From positions 1 to 64,000 of the forward strand of contig NZ_BSYI01000026.1 of the NCBI RefSeq assembly GCF_030270585.1: a stretch of 64,000 bases of DNA, written 5' to 3'. Source of the DNA: Paralimibaculum aggregatum. Lineage in GTDB: Bacteria; Pseudomonadota; Alphaproteobacteria; Rhodobacterales; Rhodobacteraceae. Of this stretch, positions 38,307 to 46,253 are shown in pieces (the stretch's first letter is position 1; every line of letters begins with the position of its first letter). A model generated the notes under the pieces. That model worked only from the letters and a program-made list of their open reading frames with translations, ran no database searches and was not told the origin of the DNA. The position numbers and the translations under genes are program-made.

Positions 38307-38975
38307 TCAGTCCGCGCCGATGACAGCCTGCCCGATCAGCGGGCGGCCGTTGCGGTAGTTGCCGAGATCCTCCAGCAGGTTCTCGATCACCCGCGTCGCC
38401 ATCATCGTGAAGGCGATCGGCACCGAGATCAGGAACCACCACTGCAGCACGTCGTCGGTGCCGAGCAGGATCTGGAAGTTGGAGGCGGAGTTGGCGGTCA
38501 CCCGCACGGAGGTGACGATCACCACCCAGCAGAAGCCGAGCCAGAGCACCGCGTCGAGCACCAGGCAGAAGAGCTGGCCGCCGCGCGGCAGGTTGGTGCG
38601 GAACTCGCTGAACGCCAGATGCGTGCGCAGCCGCACGTTATAGGCGCAGCCGAACCAGGTCATGATCAGGAACAGGAAGGGCGGCAGGGTGGTGGACCAG
38701 GGCGCCTGCTGGCTCAGCACGAACCGCCGGAACACCTCGACGAAGATCACCCCGGCGATGATCAGATAGGTCCAGACCATGACCGTGCGCTCGAGGTTGC
38801 GGTCAATCCACGGCACCAGCCGGTAGATCACCAGCAGCAGCGTCGCCGCCCCCAGCATGGCAATCAGGCCGACCGGCCAGGCACCGGCGGTGGTGAGCGC
38901 CTCGCTCATCTCCCAAGCGTCGTTGGTCATGAGCGCGGTCACCACCGAGTGCGCCTCGGTGAAGAGAGAATTCAT
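38307..38975 (-). CDS. TRAP transporter small permease (DctQ type), sulfonate locus
   Basis: A 222-aa protein, slightly longer than usual because of an N-terminal extension of about 30 residues before the first helix. Four to five hydrophobic segments follow, with FLFLIMTWFGCAYNVRLRTHLAF as the conserved core. GGAGG precedes the ATG. It assembles with the large permease encoded 10 nt downstream. Confidence 0.87.
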   Translation of the reverse strand: MNSLFTEAHSVVTALMTNDAWEMSEALTTAGAWPVGLIAMLGAATLLLVIYRLVPWIDRNLERTVMVWTYLIIAGVIFVEVFRRFVLSQQAPWSTTLPPFLFLIMTWFGCAYNVRLRTHLAFSEFRTNLPRGGQLFCLVLDAVLWLGFCWVVIVTSVRVTANSASNFQILLGTDDVLQWWFLISVPIAFTMMATRVIENLLEDLGNYRNGRPLIGQAVIGAD

Positions 38976-39032
38976 GGGCGTCCTCCAATTCCGCCGGCTG
39001 TTCCGGTGGCGGCGGCTTGTTCTTGTCGTTGA

Positions 39033-39058
39033 ACGGGCGGCGGCGTTGCGCCGCCCGT
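39033..39058 (-). other. Intercistronic hairpin between TRAP receptor and permease genes
   Basis: ACGGGCGGCG (39033-39042) and its exact complement (39049-39058) form a 10-bp stem with a 6-nt loop in the 96-nt gap. No T-run follows on the minus strand. It probably protects the receptor mRNA or attenuates permease synthesis, giving more receptor than permease. Confidence 0.6.
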
Positions 39059-39071
39059 GGTCCCGGTCGGG

Positions 39072-40307
39072 TCAGGCGGTGCGCCACCAGCGGCGCGGCT
39101 CCACGTTCTCCGGCAGCGTGTCGGCCGGGATCTCGCGGGCGATGCGGTGGATCTCGGTATAGGTGTCGATGCCGCCGGCCCATTTGTTGAGGCGCTCGCG
39201 CCACTGGGCCCAGGGCTCGGGCTTGAACTCGGGCGAGCACATCTCCTCGGCCATCCGGATCTCCGAATCCGGCAGGAAGGCCGGGCGGACGTTGTCCTTC
39301 ACGAAGATCGTGTCCGGCAGCTGCGGATCGGAGAAGCCCACCGTCTTGACCAGTGCCGCCTCGTTGGCCGCCTGCACATGGACCTGCGCCAGATAGGCCG
39401 ATTCCATGATCGCATCCTGCAGGTGCGGCTCCATCGCGTCGAAGACCTTGGACGACATCGAGGTGTGCTCGGTGCCGCAGAAGAACTTCAGGTCCACCGA
39501 CTGGCTCACCACCGGGCTCATGTTGGCATAGGCCACCGCGGAGGCCCAGGTCTCGGCGCCGTCGATCAGGCCCTGCTTGAGGCCGTCGAGGGTTTCCTCC
39601 CAGGCCACCGGCACCGGATTGAGGTTGAGCTGCTGCATCGCGATGCGGCCGAGCTGGGTGCCCGTCACGCGGTTCTTGGTGCCGAACAGCTGCTCGATCT
39701 TGGTCACGGTGGGCTTGTCCTGCCAGGCGAGGCCGAGCTGGATGCCGCGCAGCTCGCAATGCGAGAACAGGAATTTCAGCCCGTGCCGCTTCTCCAGCGG
39801 GTCGCGCAGGATGCGCTGGCTCTCCGGACTGTAGAGGAAGTGGTACTGTGAAGCCCGGCTCGGGAACATGTAGGCATAGTCCAACACGTTCAGATAGGGG
39901 GCGCCGCCGGCCGAGTTCTGGGTCGAGGCGGCGTAGATGTCCACGATGCCGAGCTGGGTCTTCTCGACGCAGGAAAGCTGTCCGCAGATCTGGTTGTCGC
40001 CGATGAACTCGACGCGGATCTCGCCTTCGGTCCGCTCCTCGAGATCGCGCGCGAATTCGAGGCAGCCGGCGCGCTCGATCAGCAGGTTGCGCGCGTTGAA
40101 GCCGGAGGCGCCAAACTTCAGCGTGTGCTTCGGCTCCTTGGCAAAGCGCTTCTCGTATGTCGATTCGGCTGCCCGCGCGAGCGAGCCGAGGCTGGCCGTT
40201 CCGACCAGTCCGCCCGCCGCGATGAGGGTCGAACTGATGCCGTACTGCCCGGTGAGACGGAACAGATCCCGTCGCGAGATCCGGCTGAGCTTGCTGGTGA
40301 TGGTCAT
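39072..40307 (-). CDS. TRAP solute-binding protein (DctP type) with Tat signal, sulfonate locus
   Basis: A 411-aa receptor whose leader has a twin-arginine motif (SRRDLFRLTG) and a hydrophobic h-region ending near ARAAES, so it should be exported folded by Tat rather than Sec. That is unusual among DctP proteins. The body has the DctP fold with LGIVDIYAASTQNSAGG and EETLDGLKQGLIDGAETWASAVAY. A GGGAGG site precedes the ATG. It is the first gene of the minus-strand operon and is divergent from the GMC dehydrogenase/xsc operon. Confidence 0.9.
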   Translation of the reverse strand: MTITSKLSRISRRDLFRLTGQYGISSTLIAAGGLVGTASLGSLARAAESTYEKRFAKEPKHTLKFGASGFNARNLLIERAGCLEFARDLEERTEGEIRVEFIGDNQICGQLSCVEKTQLGIVDIYAASTQNSAGGAPYLNVLDYAYMFPSRASQYHFLYSPESQRILRDPLEKRHGLKFLFSHCELRGIQLGLAWQDKPTVTKIEQLFGTKNRVTGTQLGRIAMQQLNLNPVPVAWEETLDGLKQGLIDGAETWASAVAYANMSPVVSQSVDLKFFCGTEHTSMSSKVFDAMEPHLQDAIMESAYLAQVHVQAANEAALVKTVGFSDPQLPDTIFVKDNVRPAFLPDSEIRMAEEMCSPEFKPEPWAQWRERLNKWAGGIDTYTEIHRIAREIPADTLPENVEPRRWWRTA

Positions 40308-40336
40308 TGGCGCCCTCCCATGGACGTGTTTATTAA

Positions 40337-40353
40337 TGAGACTTGCGGTCTCA
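40337..40353. promoter_or_regulatory. Candidate IclR operator of the sulfonate locus
   Basis: TGAGAC-TTGCG-GTCTCA is a perfect 6-bp inverted repeat with a 5-nt spacer in the 115-bp divergent region between the TRAP receptor and GMC dehydrogenase genes. It is followed by an A/T tract. It is well placed to control both directions. Confidence 0.5.
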
Positions 40354-40422
40354 AAAAATCATAGTATGGTCCATCTTGCAAGCACAAAGGACAAGGCCCC
40401 GGAGGCCGGGAGAAGGGCGCAG

Positions 40423-42033
40423 ATGGAAGCGGATTTCGTGATTGTCGGGGCCGGTTCGGCCGGATGCGTGCTGGCGAATCGGCTGAGCGCGGACCCTGCG
40501 AACAGGGTCGTGCTGCTCGAGGCGGGCGGGCGCGACCTGAATCCGTGGATCCATGTGCCGGTCGGCTATTTCAGGACGATGCACAACCCGAACACCGACT
40601 GGTGCTACAAGACCGAGCCCGATCCCGGGCTCAACGGGCGCCGGCTGGACTGGCCGCGCGGCAAGACGCTGGGCGGCTCGAGCTCGATCAACGGGCTGCT
40701 CTATGTGCGCGGCCAGCGCGAGGACTACGACCACTGGGCGCAGCTCGGGAACCGCGGCTGGGGCTGGGATGACGTGCTGCCGCTGTTCAAGCGCTCGGAG
40801 ACCCACGAGGACGGCGAGAGCGCGGTGCATGGCGGCAGCGGCGGGCTCTCGGTCAGCCGCATCCGCGCCAAGAGCGAGATCGCCGAGGCCTTCATCGCCG
40901 CCGCCGTCGAGATGGGCGTGCCGCGCACCGAGGACTATAACGGCGAGAGCCAGGAGGGCGCGGGCTATTTCCACCAGACCGCCCGCGGCGGCTTCCGCTG
41001 CTCGAGCGCCCGGGCCTTCCTCAACCCCGCGAAGGGGCGGAAGAATCTCGAGATCGTCACCCATGCGCATACCGAGCGGCTGCTGTTCGCCGAGGACGAT
41101 CCGCACCGGGTGACCGGCGTCGCGTTCGACCGGCGCGGCACCCGGCAGACCGTGACGCTGCGGCCCGGCGGCGAGGTGATCCTCAGCGCCGGGGCGATCG
41201 GCTCGCCGCAGCTCCTCGAGCTCTCGGGCATCGGCCGGGGCGATGTGCTGGCGCAGGCAGGCGTGGCGCTGCGCCACGAGCTGCCGGGGGTGGGCGAGTG
41301 CCTGCAGGACCATCTGCAGATCCGCCTCGTCTACGAGGTCAACGTGCCGACGCTGAACGACACCATCAACCGCTTCCTGCCGCGCATGGGGATCGGCCTC
41401 GAATACCTGCTCCGGCGCACCGGGCCGATGAGCCTCGGCGCGAGCCAGGTGGCGATCTTCGCGAAATCCATGGAGGGGCTGGAAACGCCGGACATCCAGT
41501 TCCACTTCCAGCCGCTCTCGGCCGACAAGCCGGGGATCGAGATGCACCCCTTCCCGGGCATCACCTCCTCGGTCTGCCAGCTCCGCCCGGAGAGCCGCGG
41601 GCATATCCACATCGCGAGCCCGAGGGCGGCCGACTATCCGAAGATCGTGCCGAACTATCTCTCCGCCACCGCCGACCAGCTCTGCGCCGTGCGCGCGGTC
41701 AGGTTCGCCCGGGCCATGACGAAGACCAGGGCGCTCGAACCCTTCATCGTGCGCGAACACGTGCCGGACACCGACCCGCAGACCGACGAGGAGATCCTCG
41801 AGGCGGCCCGCAGCATCAGCCAGACGATCTATCATCCGACCAGCACCTGCCGCATGGGCGCCGATCCGCAGGCGGTGGTCGACGACCGGCTGCGGGTGCA
41901 CGGGCTGCGCGGCCTGCGCGTCGCGGATGCCTCGGTCATGCCGGCGATCGTCAGCGGCAACACCAATGCGCCGGCCATCATGATCGGCGAGAAGGCCAGC
42001 GACATGATCCTCGCGGACCGTCGCGGCCGATGA
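40423..42033 (+). CDS. GMC-family FAD dehydrogenase (candidate isethionate dehydrogenase)
   Basis: A 536-aa choline-dehydrogenase-like flavoprotein. It has the FAD motif VIVGAGSAGCVLANRLS at residue 6 and the GMC signatures GKTLGGSSSINGLLYVRG and LSAGAIGSPQLLELSGIG. The catalytic His is in YHPTSTCRMG, and NTNAPAIMIGEKASDMI closes the C-terminus. The start at 40423 follows GGGAGAAGGG; the open frame upstream overlaps the divergent receptor gene and is not coding. Followed by xsc at 37 nt, it fits IseJ, which oxidises isethionate to sulfoacetaldehyde. The family also contains choline and other alcohol dehydrogenases, so the substrate is inferred from context. Confidence 0.85.
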   Translation: MEADFVIVGAGSAGCVLANRLSADPANRVVLLEAGGRDLNPWIHVPVGYFRTMHNPNTDWCYKTEPDPGLNGRRLDWPRGKTLGGSSSINGLLYVRGQREDYDHWAQLGNRGWGWDDVLPLFKRSETHEDGESAVHGGSGGLSVSRIRAKSEIAEAFIAAAVEMGVPRTEDYNGESQEGAGYFHQTARGGFRCSSARAFLNPAKGRKNLEIVTHAHTERLLFAEDDPHRVTGVAFDRRGTRQTVTLRPGGEVILSAGAIGSPQLLELSGIGRGDVLAQAGVALRHELPGVGECLQDHLQIRLVYEVNVPTLNDTINRFLPRMGIGLEYLLRRTGPMSLGASQVAIFAKSMEGLETPDIQFHFQPLSADKPGIEMHPFPGITSSVCQLRPESRGHIHIASPRAADYPKIVPNYLSATADQLCAVRAVRFARAMTKTRALEPFIVREHVPDTDPQTDEEILEAARSISQTIYHPTSTCRMGADPQAVVDDRLRVHGLRGLRVADASVMPAIVSGNTNAPAIMIGEKASDMILADRRGR

Positions 42034-42070
42034 GCCTTCCCCCAAACTTATCGTATCGAAAGGAAACGCC

Positions 42071-43855
42071 ATGAAGATGACGACGGAAGAGGCCTTCGTC
42101 AAAGTCCTCCAGATGCACGGCATCGAGCATGCCTTCGGCATCATCGGCTCGGCCATGATGCCGATCTCGGACCTGTTCCCCAAGGCGGGGATCAAGTTCT
42201 GGGACTGCGCGCACGAGGTGAATGCCGGCATGTCGGCCGACGGCTACACCCGGGCCACCGGCAAGATGTCGATGGCGATCGCGCAGAACGGCCCGGGCAT
42301 CACCAACATGGTGACGCCGGTGATCACCGCCTACTGGAACCACACGCCGATGCTCGTCGTCACCCCGCAGGCGGCGAACAAGACCATCGGCCAGGGCGGC
42401 TTCCAGGAAGTGCAGCAGATGCGCATGTTCGCCGACTGCGTCTGCTACCAGGAGGAGGTGCGCGACCCGACCCGCATCGCCGAGGTGCTCAACCGCGTCA
42501 TCACCAAGGCGCATCGCGGCTCGGCCCCGGCGCAGATCAACGTGCCGCGCGACATGTGGACCCAGGTGATCGACATCGAGCTGCCGCAGATCGTCGACAT
42601 CGAGCACCCGCGCGGCTCGGCCAACGGCATCGCCGAGGCCGCCCGCCTGCTCTCCGAGGCGAAGTTCCCGGTGCTGCTCAACGGCGCGGGCGTGGTGCTT
42701 TCGGGCGCGATCCCGGCCTCCGCCGCGCTGGCCGAGCGCCTCGCCGCGCCGGTCTGCTGCAACTACCAGCACAACGACGCCTTCCCCGGCGGCCATCCGC
42801 TCTATTGCGGCCCGCTCGGCTACAACGGCTCCAAGGCCGGCATGGAGATGATCGCCAAGGCCGACGTGATCCTGGCGCTCGGCACCCGGCTCAACCCGTT
42901 CTCCTCGCTGCCGGCCTACCAGACCGAGTACTGGCCCAGGGATGCCAAGATCATCCAGGTCGACATCAACGCCGACCGCATCGGCCTGACCAAGCGGGTC
43001 GCGGTGGGCATCCAGGGCGATGCGCGCATGGTCGCCGAGCAGATCCTCGCCGAGCTCGCCGACACCGCCGGCGATGCCGGCCGCGACGAGCGCCTCGGCA
43101 TGGTCGCGCAGGCCAAGTCGCGCTGGGCGCAGGAGCTCTCCTCGATGGATCACGAGGATGACAGCGACGAGGGCGTGACCTGGAACGAGCGTGCCCGCAG
43201 CCGCGAGCCCGACCGGATGTCGCCCCGCCAGGCCTGGCGCGCGATCACCGCGGCGATGCCCGAGGACGCGATCATCTCGACCGATATCGGCAACAACTGC
43301 GCCATCGGCAACGCCTATCCGAGCTTCCCGAAGGGCCGGAAATACCTTGCCCCCGGCCTCTTCGGCCCCTGCGGCTACGGCCTGCCCTCGATCCTCGGCG
43401 CCAAGATCGGCTGCCCGGACGTGCCCTGCATCGGCTTCGCCGGCGACGGCGCCTTCGGCATCTCGGTGAACGAGCTGACCGCCTGCGGCCGCGGCGATTG
43501 GCCGGCGATCACGATGGTGGTATTCCGGAACTATCAGTGGGGTGCCGAGAAGCGCAACTCGACGCTGTGGTTCGACGACAACTTCGTCGGCACCGAGCTC
43601 AATCTCGGCGTCGACTATGCGAAGGTCGCCGAGGCCTGCGGGCTGAAGGGCGTGCAGGTGCACTCGATGGAGGAGACCACCGCGGCGCTGCGCGAGGCGG
43701 TCCGCGCGCAGATGGAGGACGGCGTGACCACGCTGCTCGAGGTCGTGCTCAACCAGGAGCTCGGCGAGCCGTTCCGCCGCGACGCGATGAAGAAGCCGGT
43801 GGAGATCGCCGGCATCAAGGCCGAGGACATGCGCCCGCAGCAGCCGCGGCTCTGA
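42071..43855 (+). CDS. xsc: Sulfoacetaldehyde acetyltransferase
   Basis: A 594-aa thiamine-diphosphate enzyme that converts sulfoacetaldehyde plus phosphate to acetyl phosphate and sulfite. It is colinear with known Xsc proteins: start MKMTTEEAFVKVLQMHGIEH, the cofactor-activating E49 in WDCAHEVNAGMSADGY, IAQNGPGITNMVTP, and the ThDP motif GDGAFGISVNEL with the distal FRNYQWGAEKRN. Cytoplasmic. It sits between the dehydrogenase that would make its substrate and the exporter and kinase that would handle its two products. Confidence 0.96.
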   Translation: MKMTTEEAFVKVLQMHGIEHAFGIIGSAMMPISDLFPKAGIKFWDCAHEVNAGMSADGYTRATGKMSMAIAQNGPGITNMVTPVITAYWNHTPMLVVTPQAANKTIGQGGFQEVQQMRMFADCVCYQEEVRDPTRIAEVLNRVITKAHRGSAPAQINVPRDMWTQVIDIELPQIVDIEHPRGSANGIAEAARLLSEAKFPVLLNGAGVVLSGAIPASAALAERLAAPVCCNYQHNDAFPGGHPLYCGPLGYNGSKAGMEMIAKADVILALGTRLNPFSSLPAYQTEYWPRDAKIIQVDINADRIGLTKRVAVGIQGDARMVAEQILAELADTAGDAGRDERLGMVAQAKSRWAQELSSMDHEDDSDEGVTWNERARSREPDRMSPRQAWRAITAAMPEDAIISTDIGNNCAIGNAYPSFPKGRKYLAPGLFGPCGYGLPSILGAKIGCPDVPCIGFAGDGAFGISVNELTACGRGDWPAITMVVFRNYQWGAEKRNSTLWFDDNFVGTELNLGVDYAKVAEACGLKGVQVHSMEETTAALREAVRAQMEDGVTTLLEVVLNQELGEPFRRDAMKKPVEIAGIKAEDMRPQQPRL

Positions 43856-43865
43856 TCCCCGCCCG

Positions 43866-43928
43866 GGCCGCGCTGCCGATCGGCGCGGCCGCACCGACGA
43901 CCCCGGACCCGCCCCCGCAGGGGGCGGG
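43866..43928 (+). other. Two consecutive hairpins between xsc and the exporter gene
   Basis: GGCCGCGC (43866-43873) pairs with 43883-43890, and CCCGCCCCC (43908-43916) pairs with 43920-43928 across a 3-nt loop. Neither has a T-run. They fill most of the 109-nt gap and may raise xsc mRNA stability or lower read-through. Confidence 0.5.
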
Positions 43929-43964
43929 CCGCCTTGCCACGCCCAAGCGAGAGGCCAGCCCGCG

Positions 43965-44996
43965 ATGCCTGCAACCGCCCAGTCCGCCTTCGACACGGAG
44001 CGCCTGAAGCGCCGCGCCAGGGAGATCGGCCCGGGGCTTCTCGTCTCGGCGGTGATCGGCATCGCCGCGCAGTTCCTCTCCGAGCACTACGGCGCGCCGG
44101 CGATGCTGATGGCGCTGCTGCTCGGCATCGCCTTCCACTTCCTCGCCGAGGAGGGACGCTGCGTCTCCGGCATCGAGTTCACCGCGAAATCGGTGCTGCG
44201 GATCGGCGTCGCGCTGCTCGGCGTGCGGATCAGCGTCGAGCTGCTGATGGGGCTCGGCGTCGAGCTGATCGCGCTGGTGATCGTCGGCGTGGTGCTGACG
44301 ATCCTCGTCGGCATGGTCGGCGCGCGGCTGCTCGGCCGCGGCTGGCGGCTGGCGCTGATCACCGGCGGCTCGGTGGCGATCTGCGGCGCCTCCGCCGCCA
44401 TGGCCATCGCCGCGGTGCTGCCGAAGAACGAGCATTCCGAGCGCAACCTGATCTTCACCGTGCTCAGCGTCACCGTGCTCTCGACGGTGGCGATGATCCT
44501 CTATCCCATCGTGGTGCAGGTCTTCGACCTCGACCAGCGCGCCATCGGCGTCTTCCTCGGCGGCACCATCCACGATGTCGCGCAGGTGGTCGGCGCCGGC
44601 TTCTCGGTGAGCGAGGAGACCGGCGACACCGCGACCCTGGTCAAGCTGATCCGGGTGTCGATGCTGGCGCCGGTGGTGCTGGTGTTCTCGCTGGCGATCC
44701 GCGCCGGCGGGGCCGAGGCGGTGGAGCCGAGCAGGCGCCCGCCGCTGGTGCCGGCCTTCGTGCTGGCGTTTCTCGGGCTGGCCACGCTCAACTCGCTGGG
44801 TCTGGTGCCGGAGATCGCGGCCGACCTGCTGAGCGACGTCTCGCGCTGGGCGCTGCTGGTGGCGATCGCGGCGGTCGGCATGAAGACCTCGCTGCGGCGG
44901 ATCCTCGATGTCGGCGGCCCGGCCGTGGTGCTGATCGTCGGCGAGACGCTGTTCATCGCCTTCTTCATCCTTGCGGGCGTCCTCTGGCTCGGCTGA
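43965..44996 (+). CDS. YeiH/TauZ-family putative sulfite/sulfate exporter
   Basis: A 343-aa membrane protein with about ten helices and the family motifs LLGVRISVELL, LITGGSVAICGASAAMAIAAVLP and FLGGTIHDVAQVVGAGF. Members next to xsc (TauZ) are proposed to expel the sulfite released by Xsc, or sulfate made from it. No sulfite dehydrogenase gene is seen nearby, so export of sulfite itself is plausible. The operon position between xsc and ackA supports this role. Confidence 0.88.
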   Translation: MPATAQSAFDTERLKRRAREIGPGLLVSAVIGIAAQFLSEHYGAPAMLMALLLGIAFHFLAEEGRCVSGIEFTAKSVLRIGVALLGVRISVELLMGLGVELIALVIVGVVLTILVGMVGARLLGRGWRLALITGGSVAICGASAAMAIAAVLPKNEHSERNLIFTVLSVTVLSTVAMILYPIVVQVFDLDQRAIGVFLGGTIHDVAQVVGAGFSVSEETGDTATLVKLIRVSMLAPVVLVFSLAIRAGGAEAVEPSRRPPLVPAFVLAFLGLATLNSLGLVPEIAADLLSDVSRWALLVAIAAVGMKTSLRRILDVGGPAVVLIVGETLFIAFFILAGVLWLG

Positions 44997-45025
44997 GCCG
45001 GCACCCCCGGAACCGGAGACCCGAC

Positions 45026-46240
45026 ATGGCCCCGACCGCCGAGACCGCCAAGACCGACGGCACGATCCTCGTCGTCAATGCCGGATCCTCGAGCATCAAG
45101 CTCGCGGTGTTCCCGGCCGACGATGCCGCCCATGCCGCCGAGCCGCGGCTGACCGCGCTGATCGAGCGCATCGGCGCGCCGGAAGCCGCGGCCTGGATCC
45201 GCCCCGCCGGCGGGGCGAAGCAGCCGGTGGCGCTGGGTGCCGAGGCCGGGCGCGGCCATGCCCCGGCGCTGCGCGTGCTGCTGCCCGAGATCGCGGCGCA
45301 GGCCGGCGGGCCGATCGCCGCGGCCGGGCATCGCATCGTCCATGGCGGCGACGGCTACAGCGGGCCGGTGGCGATCGACGAAGGCGTGCTCGAACGGCTC
45401 GAGACGCTCGTGCCGCTGGCCCGCACCCACCAGCCCCACGGCATCGCGGCGATCCGCGCGGTGGGCGAGGTCTGGCCCGCGGTGCTGCAGATCGCCTGTT
45501 TCGACACCGCCTTCCACGCCACCATCCCCGAGCGCGCCCGGACCTTCGCGCTGCCCGAGGCGGTGCGCCGCGCCGGGGTCCGGCGCTATGGCTTCCACGG
45601 CCTCTCCTACCAGTGGATCGCCGCCAGCCTGCCCGGCATCCTGGGCGATGCGGCGGAGGGGCGCATCGTCGTCGCGCATCTCGGCAACGGCGCCAGCCTC
45701 TGCGGCATGGCCGGGCGCGAGAGCCGGGCCACCACCATGGGCTTCACCCCGCTCGACGGGCTGGTGATGGGCGAGCGGCCGGGCCGCACCGATCCCGGCG
45801 CGATCCTCTTCATGCTCGAGGAGATGGGGCTGGCGCCGGCGGAGATCCGCGAGATGCTGTTCAAGCGGAGCGGGCTGCTCGGGCTCTCCGGCATCTCCAA
45901 CGACATGCGCACGCTGATGGCCTCCGCGGCGCCGGAGGCGCGGCTGGCGCTCGAGGTCTATGTCGAGCGGGCGGTGGTGGAGATCGGTGCCATCGCCGCC
46001 TCCATCGGCGGGCTCGACGCGCTGGTCTTCACCGGCGGGGTGGGGGAGAACGCCGCCGGGATCCGCGCGGCGATCGTGGCGCGGCTCGGCTGGCTCGGGC
46101 TCGGCATCGACCCGGAGGCCAATGCCGCCAACGCGTTGCGCCTCTCGCCCGAGGGCGCGACGCCGGTGCTGATCGTGCCGGCCAACGAGGAGGCGGTGAT
46201 CGCGCGGGAGACCCGCGGCCTCGCCCTCGCCGCCGGCTGA
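45026..46240 (+). CDS. ackA: Acetate kinase
   Basis: A 404-aa member of the acetate/butyrate kinase family: ILVVNAGSSSIKLAVF at the N-terminus, GHRIVHGGDGYSG, the catalytic RRYGFHGLSYQWIA, HLGNGASLCGM and FTGGVGENAAGIR. ATG 45026 follows CCGGAGAC. The enzyme makes acetate and ATP from acetyl phosphate, the Xsc product. Most Xsc pathways use phosphotransacetylase instead, so this placement would give direct ATP formation. It ends 13 nt from a convergent TRAP permease gene. Confidence 0.93.
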   Translation: MAPTAETAKTDGTILVVNAGSSSIKLAVFPADDAAHAAEPRLTALIERIGAPEAAAWIRPAGGAKQPVALGAEAGRGHAPALRVLLPEIAAQAGGPIAAAGHRIVHGGDGYSGPVAIDEGVLERLETLVPLARTHQPHGIAAIRAVGEVWPAVLQIACFDTAFHATIPERARTFALPEAVRRAGVRRYGFHGLSYQWIAASLPGILGDAAEGRIVVAHLGNGASLCGMAGRESRATTMGFTPLDGLVMGERPGRTDPGAILFMLEEMGLAPAEIREMLFKRSGLLGLSGISNDMRTLMASAAPEARLALEVYVERAVVEIGAIAASIGGLDALVFTGGVGENAAGIRAAIVARLGWLGLGIDPEANAANALRLSPEGATPVLIVPANEEAVIARETRGLALAAG

Positions 46241-46253
46241 AGCCGGCCCCGCC

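Noticed and set aside
42071-43855. Acetolactate synthase or oxalyl-CoA decarboxylase as identity of the ThDP enzyme
   Set aside because: The N-terminal sequence, the GAEKRN region and the neighbouring exporter and acetate kinase specifically match Xsc.
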